From the NCBI RefSeq assembly GCF_026230175.1, contig NZ_CP104208.1, forward strand, positions 1,922,001-1,986,000: a stretch of 64,000 nt of DNA, in the 5' to 3' direction. Both the position numbers and the translations under genes were made by a program. Positions 8,418-19,136 of the stretch are shown here, piece by piece (the first letter of the stretch is position 1; every line of letters begins with the position of its first letter). The notes under the pieces are model-generated. The model ran no database searches. It was not told where the DNA came from and was given only the letters and a program-made list of their open reading frames with translations. Source of the DNA: Desulfovibrio mangrovi (GTDB lineage: Bacteria > Desulfobacterota > Desulfovibrionia > Desulfovibrionales > Desulfovibrionaceae).

Positions 8418-8617
8418 GATTAGGGTAACCCCGAAGCGCCGTGTGACTCACCAATGCAGGACCATGTGGTCCTTAGGTGGGCTCCTTGGACGCTCCTTCA
8501 GGCTTCCCGAATGGTTCGGGCTTGCACACCGGTGCGCCGGTCAGGCTCCCAATTGTATGATTGTGAGGCCAGCATCGGCTTATCATCACGCACACCCCAG
8601 GGGGTTGTTACCGTATC
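8418..8617 (-). ncRNA. ssrS: 6S RNA
   Basis: A minus-strand RNA of about 200 bases that aligns by eye with enterobacterial 6S RNA: the sequence around 8525-8495 has the same series as the E. coli RNA (a short C-C-C-G-A-A/T-T-C-G-G-G hairpin, then GAAGCCTGAAGGAGCGTC, then CCACCTAAGGACC with its own hairpin). The ends pair: GGTAAC-AA-CCCC near the 5' end matches GGGGTTACC near the 3' end, extended by GAT/ATC. 6S RNA binds sigma70 RNA polymerase in stationary phase. The position next to zapA matches the ygfE(zapA)-ssrS linkage of enterobacteria. Ends are inferred from the closing helix. Confidence 0.8.
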
Positions 8618-8635
8618 AAGCCCGAGGGCTGCGGG

Positions 8636-8902
8636 TCAGATATTCCCGCTATCTATCTTATCCACCAGCTTTTCCATGCGTCTTGTCAGCACTTCAAGCT
8701 TGCGGTCGGATTGCAAGAGATCGTCAGCCAGTCCTAATACCAGAAACGTCAGAAGCTTCTCCTTGCTAATCTGCCTTCCTGGAAAATTGAGCTTATTATA
8801 ACGCTCTTCTACCAATTTTTTGGCGCGCTCAACCCTGGAGGGGTCAGCCTCCGCCTTGAAAGAGACCTCAAGATCCAAGACATTCAGGTTATAACTGCGC
8901 AT
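8636..8902 (-). CDS. zapA: cell division protein ZapA
   Basis: An 88-residue FtsZ-associated protein that bundles FtsZ protofilaments at midcell. The N-terminal part (Y-N-L-N-V-L-D-L-E-V-S-F) is the ZapA globular strand and the C-terminal part (about 45-85) is a coiled coil that forms the tetramer. It follows the ZapB-like gene after six bases and lies 18 bases upstream of the 6S RNA. Confidence 0.88.
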   Translation of the reverse strand: MRSYNLNVLDLEVSFKAEADPSRVERAKKLVEERYNKLNFPGRQISKEKLLTFLVLGLADDLLQSDRKLEVLTRRMEKLVDKIDSGNI

Positions 8903-8908
8903 CGCGCA

Positions 8909-9145
8909 CTACGACCCCCCGGTCTGGTCTTTCAGTTTCAGCAACAGGGCGTCGATCCGCTGACGAACGGAGTCCTGCGTGGACCGCTCCAGTTCGAGCT
9001 GTTCCTTAAGTTCCCGGTTTTCATCTTCCAATACGGAAAGCCCCAGATCAACCTCTTCTTTGAGGCGTCTGTTGTCTTCCTTGAGGATGGCTACCGTCTC
9101 AAGAAGGGAGTCAATACGCTGTTCTAACTGGTCTATAAGCTCCAT
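8909..9145 (-). CDS. ZapB-like coiled-coil protein
   Basis: A 78-residue, almost wholly coiled-coil acidic protein (L-E-Q-R-I-D-S-L-L-E-T-V heptads from residue 4 to about 70), the size and composition of the division factor ZapB, which joins ZapA to nucleoid-associated factors. It directly precedes zapA in the same transcription unit, which supports the assignment. Coiled coils diverge rapidly, so identity rests mainly on context. Confidence 0.7.
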   Translation of the reverse strand: MELIDQLEQRIDSLLETVAILKEDNRRLKEEVDLGLSVLEDENRELKEQLELERSTQDSVRQRIDALLLKLKDQTGGS

Positions 9146-9176
9146 GACAAACTCGTATCCTTTTTGTCAGTTGAAA

Positions 9177-10556
9177 TCAAGACTTCCGTTTTCTGGGCAG
9201 GTTCTTCTGCACACCGCGGCCAATGGCAAGCGAATCGTCCGGAACGTCCTTGGTAATCACCGATCCAGCCCCTACAAGGCTGTTCGCACCGATGGTCACA
9301 GGGGCCACAAGCGAAGAATTGGAGCCGATGAAGGCACCATTGTTGATAATGGTCTTGTGCTTGTTTACCCCGTCATAGTTGCAGGTGATGGTTCCGGCAC
9401 CAATGTTGACGCCCTCGCCCACCTCGGTGTCGCCAAGATAAGTGAAATGGTTGGCCTTGGATTTTTTGCCCAGTACGGACTTCTTCAATTCGACAAAATT
9501 CCCGACGTGGGAGGCTTCCTCAAGCACGGCCCCCGGACGCAGACGAGCATAAGGCCCAACGATGCAATCCGGTCCGATCTCTGCGCCCTCTATGTGACAG
9601 AACTGGCGCACTTCGGCACCGGAAGCCACAGTGGCATTACGCAGCCACGTGTGGGACTGCACGGAAGCGCCCTTGTGTACTTCGGTATTGCCATAGAGCT
9701 CGCAGGGGCCATGCAGAATGGCCCCCGGCTCAAGATAAACCATCGGGCCGATGCGAACCGTCTCCGGCGCATGGATCATCACGCCCTGCTCCAGCCACTC
9801 GAGCACCAGATTGGTGCGCAGGAGCGACTCCGAACGAACGAGTTCCGCAGGGTTATTGATGCCCAGCAGATGGGGATCCTGCCCGCAATCCACACCGCAA
9901 ACCTTCATGCGGCGGGCAACGGCCAGCTCCACGAGGTCGGTAATGTAGTATTCGCCGCTCTTGTTGGCGTTCTGCAGCTTGTCCAGCAACGGTGCAATGG
10001 TTTCAAGCTTGAGCAGATAGATACCTGCATTGATCTCGTTCGGCTCCTGCCCGTGCAGTTTTTCATCAAAATCCTTGGCTTCCACGATGGCGGCAACATC
10101 GCCGTTATGACGCACCACTCGGCCGAAGGAAGCCGGATCAGCCAAGGTCAAGGTCATGAAGCCGATGTCCGCGTCACGATCCACCACTTCCTTCATGAAC
10201 GCCATGAGGCGCGGCTGCGGCAGCAGCGGCGTGTCGCCGTTCACTACCAGCACGCGGTTGATTCCCGCCTTTTCAATCTCAGGCCATGCCACCTGCAGCG
10301 CATGCCCGGTGCCAAGCTGTTCGCTCTGCAACACGAAATTACGCGATTCCATCTCAAAGGCCTTGCGCACCATATCCGCACCATGCCCGATGACGGTCCA
10401 GATGCCGTCACCAAAAATGGGATCAAGCGCCGTATACACGTAACGCAGCATGGGTTCGTCCAACAAAGGCTGCAACACCTTGGGCTTGTCGGAATGCATT
10501 CTGGTTCCCTTACCGGCGGCAAGGACAAGGGCACCTATCATATTTTTAGAGGACAT
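9177..10556 (-). CDS. glmU: bifunctional UDP-GlcNAc pyrophosphorylase / glucosamine-1-phosphate acetyltransferase
   Basis: A 459-residue enzyme that makes UDP-N-acetylglucosamine for peptidoglycan and lipopolysaccharide. Residues about 5-230 are the uridyltransferase with L-V-L-A-A-G-K-G-T-R-M near the start and G-T-G-H-A; residues about 250-455 are a left-handed beta-helix acetyltransferase of hexapeptide repeats (I-G-A-G-T-I-T-C-N-Y-D-G). The ATG at 10556 is preferred over the in-frame codon 90 bases upstream because family proteins begin within a few residues of the L-V-L-A-A-G strand. It lies about 30 bases before the zapB-like gene on the same strand and may share its transcript. Confidence 0.96.
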   Translation of the reverse strand: MSSKNMIGALVLAAGKGTRMHSDKPKVLQPLLDEPMLRYVYTALDPIFGDGIWTVIGHGADMVRKAFEMESRNFVLQSEQLGTGHALQVAWPEIEKAGINRVLVVNGDTPLLPQPRLMAFMKEVVDRDADIGFMTLTLADPASFGRVVRHNGDVAAIVEAKDFDEKLHGQEPNEINAGIYLLKLETIAPLLDKLQNANKSGEYYITDLVELAVARRMKVCGVDCGQDPHLLGINNPAELVRSESLLRTNLVLEWLEQGVMIHAPETVRIGPMVYLEPGAILHGPCELYGNTEVHKGASVQSHTWLRNATVASGAEVRQFCHIEGAEIGPDCIVGPYARLRPGAVLEEASHVGNFVELKKSVLGKKSKANHFTYLGDTEVGEGVNIGAGTITCNYDGVNKHKTIINNGAFIGSNSSLVAPVTIGANSLVGAGSVITKDVPDDSLAIGRGVQKNLPRKRKS

Positions 10557-10796
10557 ATCGTCTCCGGAAAGTTTGCATCTATAATCAAAAACGCTCAAAC
10601 CGCTGAAAAATACGTGGTCATACCCGTTGTTGTCCAGCGCAAACACACATCATGACATTTTAGGGAGATCAGATAGCAAACAAAAGCAGTTGAGTGGCTG
10701 TTTCATCCATAACCGACCAACAACAAGGACATATCGCGGCCTGTTGAACGATACAGTCCATGACTGAAGCCATTGGAAGTGAAGGCAGGAGCGAGG

Positions 10797-11660
10797 CTAT
10801 TCGCGCAACTGCAAACGCCCCAGCATGGCTGCGGCAAGGATGCAGACAAGTCCGGCAACGGCATGAACGGGAACCGGGGCCTGACGGACTACAGCCACAA
10901 GCAGCACAGCCAACGGCGGGGTCAGATAACTAAGATAGCCGACGATTGTCATGTTGCCGTGCACAACAGCCTTGTTCCACAACGTGAAAGAGAGTCCCAA
11001 TGGCACCAATCCCAGATACAGCGCTGACAGCAGAACCGATACCGGCGGCAACGCGTAATCGGTAGTGCCATACACGTGCACGATGAACATGCCAGAGGAA
11101 ATCAGTGCCGCGAAAATTGTGAAAGCAGGCATGTAATCCTCCGCGGGGTGACAACGGGAAAGTGTTACGGAAAACCCGCTCCAGATGAACCCGCAGCCGA
11201 GGGCATATATGTAGCCTTCAAGGTAGGCAGCATCAAAAGAAAGCCCCCTGCCCCCTGCAATGACAAGATACGCCCCATACATGCCGAGCACAGCCAACCC
11301 CAAAGTGGTGAGGCGCAGCATCCCGCAACGCAGCACTGAAGAGATAATGACAATCCAAAACGACCATGTCGTAGCCAGAATGGCACCTTCCACGACAGGG
11401 GCATGATCCAGTGCGAGATAATACACCCAGTGATATCCGAAAATGCCGATGACACCGAGAAGTGAAAGATTGAAAGAGGGTATCGGAATTCGCAGGGAAC
11501 GGCGCAACACTATTTCCTGCCCTGCCAGATAGAGCGCAGCAGGGACGAAGCTGAAAAAGAGCAACTCCGTTACGGATAACCCATCAAGGCAGTTGCCGGT
11601 AGCTGCAGGCAGGCTTGCCCAGCAAAGAATTGCTGCAAACGCATAAAGATGTGGGTGCAT
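10797..11660 (-). CDS. EamA/DMT-superfamily exporter
   Basis: A 287-residue inner-membrane protein with about ten transmembrane helices arranged as two EamA repeats (about 5-135 and 150-285); G-V-I-G-I-F-G-Y-H in the first half and P-L-A-V-L-L-V-A near the end are typical. Members export amino acids or metabolites by proton exchange; the substrate is not readable. It lies 64 bases downstream of an AraC-type regulator on the same strand, a usual regulator/exporter pair. Confidence 0.85.
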   Translation of the reverse strand: MHPHLYAFAAILCWASLPAATGNCLDGLSVTELLFFSFVPAALYLAGQEIVLRRSLRIPIPSFNLSLLGVIGIFGYHWVYYLALDHAPVVEGAILATTWSFWIVIISSVLRCGMLRLTTLGLAVLGMYGAYLVIAGGRGLSFDAAYLEGYIYALGCGFIWSGFSVTLSRCHPAEDYMPAFTIFAALISSGMFIVHVYGTTDYALPPVSVLLSALYLGLVPLGLSFTLWNKAVVHGNMTIVGYLSYLTPPLAVLLVAVVRQAPVPVHAVAGLVCILAAAMLGRLQLRE

Positions 11661-11724
11661 ACGATCTCCTTCAGCTCTTCATGCAACAAAAAAAACGAGG
11701 GGGGCTTGAACAAAATGAACGTGT

Positions 11725-12537
11725 TCAGGAAACGACGGAAGCTCTGTAGGCTGAAGGAGTCGTTCCAGCAAGTCGGCGGAACCACCGGGTGCAGTGGCTC
11801 TGATCCGCAAAACCACAGGCTGCTGCGGTATCAGCAACGGTATGGCCAAGTCGGAGCAGGTGCTTGGCATGCGCAACACGCAGGCAAACCAGATAGGTAT
11901 GGGGAGATACGCCGGTATATCTTCGGAAAAGGCGGATCAGATGCTGCGGAGTGCAATTCGCCGCCTCTGAGAGTGACAGCAGGGAGTGCTCCTCTTTGAA
12001 CGAATCCTGCAGCAATTCGTGAACCGTCCGGAACCGCCATGATTCACTCCCCAACAGGCGATGGACTGCAGGGCGATTTCCTTCACCATGACGCGAACAA
12101 AGCTGGCCGAACACCTGCGTAAACAAGATCTGGCTTTCAAGTGGGTCAGCAGTGTGCCACAGGGCTTCGTGCATTCCGGCAAGCCTGTTGTGCAGTTCAG
12201 GGTCATCATACAGGCCATCAACCATGGTGCGCTGGGCTTCATGAAAAAAGGATTCGGCCCAGTCCGTATCCACGTAGATGGTTCGCAGATTGCGTGGACC
12301 CGCTTCCACTGCACTGTTGGCGTGCACTTCACCAGGATTGACAACCCCGAAGGCATTCATACCCAGCACCGAAGTATTGCCCTTGAAACGGAAGTATTCC
12401 CCCCCGCTGTCGTTGAGCCAGATTGTCAGCGCATCGTGAACATGGGGAGGAAAGTCCACCTCTGCATGCGGACAGGAAAGCAGTTCAACGCCGGGTAAGC
12501 CCTGCGGAATGCGATATGTCACGTGCGCAAGCTTCAT
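11725..12537 (-). CDS. AraC-family transcriptional regulator
   Basis: A 270-residue regulator counted from the ATG at 12537; an in-frame ORF extends 33 codons upstream without support. The N-terminal half (about 1-150) is a cupin-like ligand domain (C-P-H-A-E-V-D-F-P-P-H-V-H and V-N-P-G-E-V-H-A), the AraC_binding type fused to exporters of amino acids. The C-terminal part holds two helix-turn-helix motifs (L-S-L-S-E-A-A-N-C-T-P-Q-H-L-I-R-L-F and V-A-D-T-A-A-A-C-G-F-A-D-Q-S). Its likely target is its own promoter and the EamA gene behind it. Confidence 0.88.
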   Translation of the reverse strand: MKLAHVTYRIPQGLPGVELLSCPHAEVDFPPHVHDALTIWLNDSGGEYFRFKGNTSVLGMNAFGVVNPGEVHANSAVEAGPRNLRTIYVDTDWAESFFHEAQRTMVDGLYDDPELHNRLAGMHEALWHTADPLESQILFTQVFGQLCSRHGEGNRPAVHRLLGSESWRFRTVHELLQDSFKEEHSLLSLSEAANCTPQHLIRLFRRYTGVSPHTYLVCLRVAHAKHLLRLGHTVADTAAACGFADQSHCTRWFRRLAGTTPSAYRASVVS

Positions 12538-12620
12538 GCCTGTTGCATACTCCACACGAAAATATGGTGCAAGCCAAGCATCCCCATTCCGCCTGCACGT
12601 CAAGGTTCTACAGCAGCCAT

Positions 12621-12656
12621 AAAAAAAGCGGGCCACCCTTTCGGGCAGCCCGCTGT
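12621..12656 (-). terminator. terminator of the atp operon
   Basis: GC-rich hairpin GCGGGC/GCCCGC with inner pairs, followed on the minus strand by T7, 18 bases after the atpC stop. Confidence 0.9.
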
Positions 12657-12673
12657 CAGTGCATGATCAGGAA

Positions 12674-13075
12674 CTACTTGCGAGATGCGCTGATGCGCTG
12701 CAGAGCACGCTGGAGAGCGGCCTGTGCACGAGCGTAGTCGATCTTTTCGCGTTCCTGTGCGATGCGTGCTTCCGCACGCTCTTTTGCCTTACGTGCACGT
12801 TCGACATCGATGTCTTCAGCGCGTTCGGCGGATTCGGCCAGAATGGACACCTTGTTATCGGAGATCTCTGCAAAACCACCGGATACGAAGACTTCGCGAG
12901 TCTTTCCGGCAGCCTTGTAGTGCAGGACTCCGATGCGCAGGGCGGCCAGGAAGGGGATGTGGTTCGGCAGGATACCGAACTCACCCTCAAAACCGGGGGC
13001 GCCCACGTAGTCCACCGCTTCGCTCAGGACAACTTTGTCCGGCGTCACGATCTCAAGCTGGAGAGACTTTTCCAT
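12674..13075 (-). CDS. atpC: F1F0 ATP synthase subunit epsilon
   Basis: A 133-residue epsilon subunit of the F1 central stalk, coupling gamma rotation to the catalytic head and inhibiting hydrolysis. The beta-sandwich (residues 1-85) has L-E-I-V-T-P-D-K-V and G-I-L-P-N-H-I-P-F; the C-terminal helical hairpin (about 90-133) is Arg/Ala-rich. GGGAGGTGACC precedes the ATG. It is the last gene of the operon, 20 bases after atpD. Confidence 0.95.
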   Translation of the reverse strand: MEKSLQLEIVTPDKVVLSEAVDYVGAPGFEGEFGILPNHIPFLAALRIGVLHYKAAGKTREVFVSGGFAEISDNKVSILAESAERAEDIDVERARKAKERAEARIAQEREKIDYARAQAALQRALQRISASRK

Positions 13076-13095
13076 AAGAGGTCACCTCCCTTGAG

Positions 13096-14517
<1,422 letters not shown>

Positions 14518-14521
14518 TTAC

Positions 14522-15403
14522 TTATCCTTTCAGCGCTTCTGCGCCGCCGACGATATCCATGAGGTCACTGGTAATGGCTGCCTGACGCGTCTTGTTGTAG
14601 ATGAGCGTCAGGTTTTGCACCATTTCGTCGCAGTTCTTGGTCGCGTTATCCATAGCTGCCATACGTGCTGCGTGTTCGCTAGCAGAGGTATCGAGCAGTC
14701 CACGGTATACCTGAACCTTGATAAAGCGGGGCAGGAGTTCTGCCAGCAGACCTTCAACAGCGGGTTCGTAGATGTACTCCTTCTGCACGCCGGAAGCGGG
14801 TACTTCCTCTTCCTTGGCAGCAGGAGCAATGGGAAGCAGAGAGAGAGTAGTAGGAATCTGCTTCGCCATGCTGACGAACTCACCAAACACCAGAACGACT
14901 TCGTCGAATTCACCGGTAAGGTAGGAGTGGATAACTTCCATGCCCAGCTCGTTGGCAAGGCTGAAATCGAAGCCACCCATGGCGTCGCCGATGCCCTTCA
15001 CGACCTCAAAATCGGTCTTGCGGATGGCATCGCGGCCCTTCTTGCCTACACAGTAGAACTTAACGGTCTTTCCTTCGGCGGCCTTCGCCTTGGCAAGCTT
15101 AATCGCCTCGTTAATGAGGTTTGCGTTAAAGCTGCCGCAGAGGCCACGGTCCGAGGTGGCGAGAACGATACCGCAGGTCTTGATTTCCTCACGGACTTCA
15201 AGAAGCGGATGGGTGTTCTCGTCCGCCTTGCTGGCAAGGTCGCCCAGCATGTCATAGAACTTATCCGCGTAGGGGCGGAACCGCTCTATGCGCGTCTGGG
15301 CACCGCGCAGTTTCGCCGAAGCCACCATGTTCATGGCTTTGGTGATCTGCTTGGTCTTCTTAACCCCAGCGATCTGTAGTTGGACGTCTTTCAACGAGGC
15401 CAT
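14522..15403 (-). CDS. atpG: F1F0 ATP synthase subunit gamma
   Basis: A 293-residue rotor shaft subunit. The N-terminal helix (I-A-G-V-K-K-T-K-Q-I-T-K-A-M-N-M-V-A) and C-terminal helix (about 245-285, with L-I-Y-N-K-T-R-Q-A-A-I-T) form the coiled coil that turns inside the alpha3beta3 ring, and the central Rossmann-like domain contains S-D-R-G-L-C-G-S-F-N. Length is usual. Confidence 0.97.
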   Translation of the reverse strand: MASLKDVQLQIAGVKKTKQITKAMNMVASAKLRGAQTRIERFRPYADKFYDMLGDLASKADENTHPLLEVREEIKTCGIVLATSDRGLCGSFNANLINEAIKLAKAKAAEGKTVKFYCVGKKGRDAIRKTDFEVVKGIGDAMGGFDFSLANELGMEVIHSYLTGEFDEVVLVFGEFVSMAKQIPTTLSLLPIAPAAKEEEVPASGVQKEYIYEPAVEGLLAELLPRFIKVQVYRGLLDTSASEHAARMAAMDNATKNCDEMVQNLTLIYNKTRQAAITSDLMDIVGGAEALKG

Positions 15404-15418
15404 ATGATACCCCCGTCC

Positions 15419-16927
15419 TTAAGCCGCGAAGCTTTTTTTGAACTCTTCGATTGCTGCTTTCAGGCGGCCTTCGATGTCCGCATCAATAACTTCACGTGCC
15501 TTCAGGTCGGCAAGGATGTCGGCCTTGGCGTTGCGCAGGAACTCAATGTAGGCGCTTTCGAAAGTACGGATCTTGTTAACCGGCACGTCGTCCATGAAGC
15601 CACGGGTAGCAGCGTACATGGAAGCAACCTGCTCGTTGAACGGCATGGGCTCGTACTGGGGCTGCTTGAGCAGCTCAACCAGACGTGCACCGCGGTTCAG
15701 CTTTGCCTGGGTAGCCTTGTCGAGGTCGGAACCGAACTGCGCGAAGGCAGCCAGTTCGCGGTACTGGGCAAGGTCAAGACGCATGGTACCGGCAACCTGC
15801 TTCATAGCCTTGATCTGCGCCGCACCACCAACTCGGGAAACGGAGAGACCAACGTTAATTGCAGGACGCACACCAGCGTTGAACAGGTTGGGCTCCAGGT
15901 ACACCTGACCGTCGGTAATGGAGATAACGTTGGTCGGGATGTACGCGGATACGTCGCCAGCCTGAGTTTCGATGATGGGCAGTGCGGTCATGGAACCGGC
16001 ACCGAGGCTGTCGTTTACCTTAGCTGCACGTTCCAGCAGACGGGAGTGCAGGTAGAAAACGTCACCGGGGTAAGCTTCACGGCCGGGAGGACGACGAAGC
16101 AGCAGGGACATCTGGCGGTAAGCGGTAGCCTGCTTGGAAAGGTCATCATAGATGATCAGAGCGTGCTGGCCGCCGTCGCGGTAGAATTCAGCCATGGTGC
16201 AGCCGGTGTAAGCAGCGATGAACTGCAGCGGTGCAGGCTCGGAAGCGGTTGCGGAGATGATGGTGGTGTAAGCCATCGCGCCGTACTTCTTCAGAGTGTC
16301 GGCAACCAGAGCAACGGTGGACTTCTTCTGACCAATGGCCACGTAGAAGCACTTAATGCCGGTTTCCTTCTGAGCAAGAATGGCGTCGATACAAACAGCG
16401 GTCTTACCAACCTGACGGTCGCCGATAACCAGTTCACGCTGACCACGACCGATGGGGGTCATGGCGTCGATAGCCTTGATGCCGGTAGGCATGGGCTGGT
16501 GAACGGACTTACGAGCGATGATGCCGGGGGCCTTGAGTTCCACGGGACGGATGTCCTTGGATTCAACAGGTCCCAGACCGTCGAGGGGCTGACCCAGGGG
16601 GTCAAGAACACGACCGATAACGGCGTCGCCCACGGGAACGGAGAAGATCTGGCCGGTACGCTTTACCGGGTCGCCTTCCTTAATGCCAGTATCTGCACCG
16701 AGAAGAGCGACACCCACGTTGTCTTCTTCAAGGTTGAGAACCATACCCTTCAGGCCGCCGGGGAACTCAAGAAGTTCCATGGCCATGGCATTACGAACGC
16801 CGTAAACACGAGCAATACCGTCACCAACGGAGAGAACGGTACCAGTTTCGCTCATTTCGACGCGCTGTTCGTAATTCTCGATCTGGCTTTCAATGATTTT
16901 GGAGATTTCTTCTGCTTTAATCTGCAT
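15419..16927 (-). CDS. atpA: F1F0 ATP synthase subunit alpha
   Basis: A 502-residue regulatory nucleotide-binding subunit. The P-loop G-D-R-Q-V-G-K-T-A lies near residues 169-177 and the arginine-finger region S-V-S-R-V-G-G near 370. The ATG at 16927 (M-Q-I-K-A-E-E-I) gives the usual N-terminus; a four-codon upstream extension is not needed. It lies four bases after atpH. Confidence 0.98.
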   Translation of the reverse strand: MQIKAEEISKIIESQIENYEQRVEMSETGTVLSVGDGIARVYGVRNAMAMELLEFPGGLKGMVLNLEEDNVGVALLGADTGIKEGDPVKRTGQIFSVPVGDAVIGRVLDPLGQPLDGLGPVESKDIRPVELKAPGIIARKSVHQPMPTGIKAIDAMTPIGRGQRELVIGDRQVGKTAVCIDAILAQKETGIKCFYVAIGQKKSTVALVADTLKKYGAMAYTTIISATASEPAPLQFIAAYTGCTMAEFYRDGGQHALIIYDDLSKQATAYRQMSLLLRRPPGREAYPGDVFYLHSRLLERAAKVNDSLGAGSMTALPIIETQAGDVSAYIPTNVISITDGQVYLEPNLFNAGVRPAINVGLSVSRVGGAAQIKAMKQVAGTMRLDLAQYRELAAFAQFGSDLDKATQAKLNRGARLVELLKQPQYEPMPFNEQVASMYAATRGFMDDVPVNKIRTFESAYIEFLRNAKADILADLKAREVIDADIEGRLKAAIEEFKKSFAA

Positions 16928-16931
16928 GGCC

Positions 16932-17483
16932 CTACTCACCCCTCTTGATGTTTTCTTTCAAGATACCCAGCTGAGCGCGGAGGCTCGCGTCAAGCACCTG
17001 GTCGCCGATCTTCAGCAGAACGCCACCAAGGATGCCCTTGTTAACGCCGAAGTCCAGGATGAGCTTCTGGTTTGCTTGTTTTTCCAGCTGGGTTTTTACC
17101 GCCTCGCGCTTCGCCTCGGGAAGTTCTACCGCAGTGATGAGCTCACCGCGAACAACTCCCTGCTCAGCGTCGAGCAGAATGTTGTAGAACGCCTGAATGT
17201 CAGGAATCAGTGCAAGTCGATCCTTTTCCGCCAGCAGGAAACAGAAGTTGCGGACGATCGCGCTTGCCTTGACGCTGTCGAGAACCTTTTCGATGACCGC
17301 GCGCTTTTCTTCCTGAGAGAAGATCGGGTTGCGGAACACCTTACCGAGCTCAGGCGTGCCCTCAATGGCCTTCGCCAGGGAGGCAAGTTCCTGTCCGAAG
17401 GAATCAAGTTCCTTCGCACCGGCTTTCTTACCGATGGAGAAGAGTGCCCTGGCGTATCTGCGTGCTACGATATTGCCGGTCAA
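16932..17483 (-). CDS. atpH: F1F0 ATP synthase subunit delta
   Basis: A 183-residue peripheral-stalk subunit that fastens the b subunits to the top of F1. It has the N-terminal A-R-R-Y-A-R-A-L-F start and the C-terminal [17 protein letters not shown] motif (about 150-168). Its start overlaps the end of atpF by four bases. Confidence 0.95.
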   Translation of the reverse strand: MTGNIVARRYARALFSIGKKAGAKELDSFGQELASLAKAIEGTPELGKVFRNPIFSQEEKRAVIEKVLDSVKASAIVRNFCFLLAEKDRLALIPDIQAFYNILLDAEQGVVRGELITAVELPEAKREAVKTQLEKQANQKLILDFGVNKGILGGVLLKIGDQVLDASLRAQLGILKENIKRGE

Positions 17484-18052
17484 TTGAGCACCACCTTCGT
17501 TAAGTATTTATCGATGAGCTTTTCGTGATCTTCGTTGGTCAGCTTTTCGGCGAGCATCTGCTCGGCGGCGCTTACAACGAGTTCGGCCATTTCAGCACGC
17601 ATCTGCTCAACGGCCTGCTTCACTTCAGTCTCAGCGGTCTTGGTGGCCTGTGCCGTAATCTGGGAAGCGGTCTGTTCAGCCTTCTCAATGATGGCTGCCT
17701 TGATACGCTCACCCTGAGCACGGTACTCAGCGATAATCTCATTACGCTCGGCCTCGATGTTGGCAATACGCTGCTCGACATCGGCAAGGCTCTTGCGAGC
17801 CTGGGTCTTACGGGTTTCGAGATCCGCAAGTTCCTGCTCAATGCCAGTGCGGCGACCGGAGAAGAAGCCCACGATCTTCTTGCCAGCCTTAAACCAGATT
17901 ACCCCTACCACCACGGCAAAGGTGACGACGCGAGCTGCGAAGTTGCCCCAAGGCAACTCATGACCACCGCCCGCGGCCTCGGATGCTACGGCTGCCACAA
18001 CTGCGAGCAGTGTAAGCGCCAATGCACCGGTTAGAATTCTAAGCCCTTTCAA
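17480..18052 (-). CDS. atpF: F1F0 ATP synthase subunit b
   Basis: A 190-residue peripheral-stalk subunit. Residues 1-24 look like a cleavable signal or first membrane segment, followed by a second hydrophobic segment (about 35-55) and a long charged helix (about 60-185) that dimerises. The presence of two hydrophobic stretches is usual for delta-proteobacterial b subunits. It is preceded by the shorter b' gene, so the stalk is a b/b' heterodimer. Confidence 0.92.
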   Translation of the reverse strand: MKGLRILTGALALTLLAVVAAVASEAAGGGHELPWGNFAARVVTFAVVVGVIWFKAGKKIVGFFSGRRTGIEQELADLETRKTQARKSLADVEQRIANIEAERNEIIAEYRAQGERIKAAIIEKAEQTASQITAQATKTAETEVKQAVEQMRAEMAELVVSAAEQMLAEKLTNEDHEKLIDKYLTKVVLN

Positions 18053-18082
18053 AGCGAACCCTCCTTCAACGCTTGCGCGTGC

Positions 18083-18499
18083 TTATCCGAGCACTTTGGC
18101 CGTGGCTTTACCAGCAAGGGCACCCACTTGGCCCTTGAGAGTCTCCATAGCCTTGGCGACGTCGGCGGTCACCTTTTCCCTAGAAGCGGAAATAACAGCC
18201 TGCGCCTCCTGGTTGGCTTTGGCGAGGATGCCTGCTTCCTGGACGAGTGCCGCTTCCTTTACCTTTTCACGCTCAGCGGTGGCGTTCTTGCGTGCTTCGG
18301 TAAGGGCAGCCTCATAGTTCTTGAGTTTCGCTTCCGCAGAACCAACAAACTGTTCAGCATCGCCCAGCAGACCCGACATCTTATCCTGCCGCTGCTTGAT
18401 GATTTCCCGAATCGGACGAATCAGGAGAGCGTTCAAGACAAACAGCACGACGAGGAAGTTCACCAATTGGATAACTAATGTAATATCCAGATTGATCAT
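18083..18499 (-). CDS. F1F0 ATP synthase subunit b'
   Basis: A 138-residue second b-type subunit: one N-terminal membrane helix (about 7-28, L-V-I-Q-L-V-N-F-L-V-V-L-F-V-L-N) then a charged Ala/Glu-rich helix. b' subunits pair with b in the peripheral stalk of photosynthetic bacteria and Desulfovibrio-type bacteria. It is the first gene of the operon. The a and c subunits of F0 are not in this window. Confidence 0.9.
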   Translation of the reverse strand: MINLDITLVIQLVNFLVVLFVLNALLIRPIREIIKQRQDKMSGLLGDAEQFVGSAEAKLKNYEAALTEARKNATAEREKVKEAALVQEAGILAKANQEAQAVISASREKVTADVAKAMETLKGQVGALAGKATAKVLG

Positions 18500-18546
18500 G
18501 CCTGCTCCCTTAGTGAGGTTGTGAATTTAAGCTCAAAGTGGTTCCC

Positions 18547-18575
18547 GAATTAGCTGATTCATAGTGTTGTGTCAA
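18547..18575 (-). promoter_or_regulatory. candidate promoter of the atp operon
   Basis: A TTGACA at 18575-18570 with a 17-base spacer to a weak -10 (TAATTC, 18552-18547), about 48 bases upstream of the first ATG. The -35 is perfect, the -10 poor. Confidence 0.4.
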
Positions 18576-18649
18576 AACCTTTTTTAAAAAAAGATGGTTA
18601 CTGTTCAACCAATCAGTTCCGGATATCTCTCTGTTTTCATTTTGAATAC

Positions 18650-18684
18650 AAAAAAAGCCCCCCGTTTCGGGAGGCTTTTTTTCC
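18650..18684. terminator. bidirectional terminator between bactofilin and atp units
   Basis: A7, then GC-rich GCCCCCCG/CGGGAGGC hairpin with a short TTT loop, then T7. On the minus strand it ends the mre/rod transcript just after the bactofilin gene, 20 bases from its stop. Confidence 0.88.
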
Positions 18685-18704
18685 TATCCACTTCCTATAG
18701 CGAA

Positions 18705-19076
18705 CTATTTCTGCCCGGAGGCCTCTTTTGCCCCTTTGTCAGGGGTAACGGAGGCCTGCATGGCGATGTGACCTTCCAGCTTGGCACCTTCCTCCACCAT
18801 GAGGACGGGAGCCTGCAAGCTGCCGACAAGGTTGGCGGTGCGATGCAGCACAGCCTTCTTAGTGGCGATGATTTCGCCCTGAATATTACCAGAAAGAATA
18901 AGCTGGCCTACCCGCACCTGTCCTTCGACCCGAGCGTCCTTGCCGATTATGAGAGTTCCCTCGGATTGCACTTCGCCGTTGAAAACGCCGTCTATGCGCA
19001 CCGAGCCCTGGAAATTCAATTTGCCCTGATACACGGTCCCGGAACCGAGAAAGGCATTGATTTCATCTCTGGCCAT
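18705..19076 (-). CDS. bactofilin
   Basis: A 123-residue polymer-forming cytoskeletal protein (bactofilin, DUF583). The core is a right-handed beta-helix of short repeats with regular glycines (G-K-L-N-F-Q-G-S-V-R-I-D-G and G-K-D-A-R-V-E-G), residues about 15-105. The ATG at 19076 (M-A-R-D-E) is preferred over an upstream in-frame codon. Bactofilins help position cell-wall enzymes, and placement at the end of the mreBCD-mrdA-rodA unit ties this one to cell shape. Confidence 0.92.
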   Translation of the reverse strand: MARDEINAFLGSGTVYQGKLNFQGSVRIDGVFNGEVQSEGTLIIGKDARVEGQVRVGQLILSGNIQGEIIATKKAVLHRTANLVGSLQAPVLMVEEGAKLEGHIAMQASVTPDKGAKEASGQK

Positions 19077-19136
19077 TGGTCGCTCCTTATTTGTGACAGA
19101 GAGTACAAGCAAATACAACTGACCGGCAAAACCGGA

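Noticed and set aside
8401-8460. GGCTGAGATTAGGGTAACCCC on the plus strand, suggesting a TPP riboswitch
   Set aside because: The second conserved part (CCTGATCTGG...) is missing and the bases belong to the 3' closing helix of the minus-strand 6S RNA.
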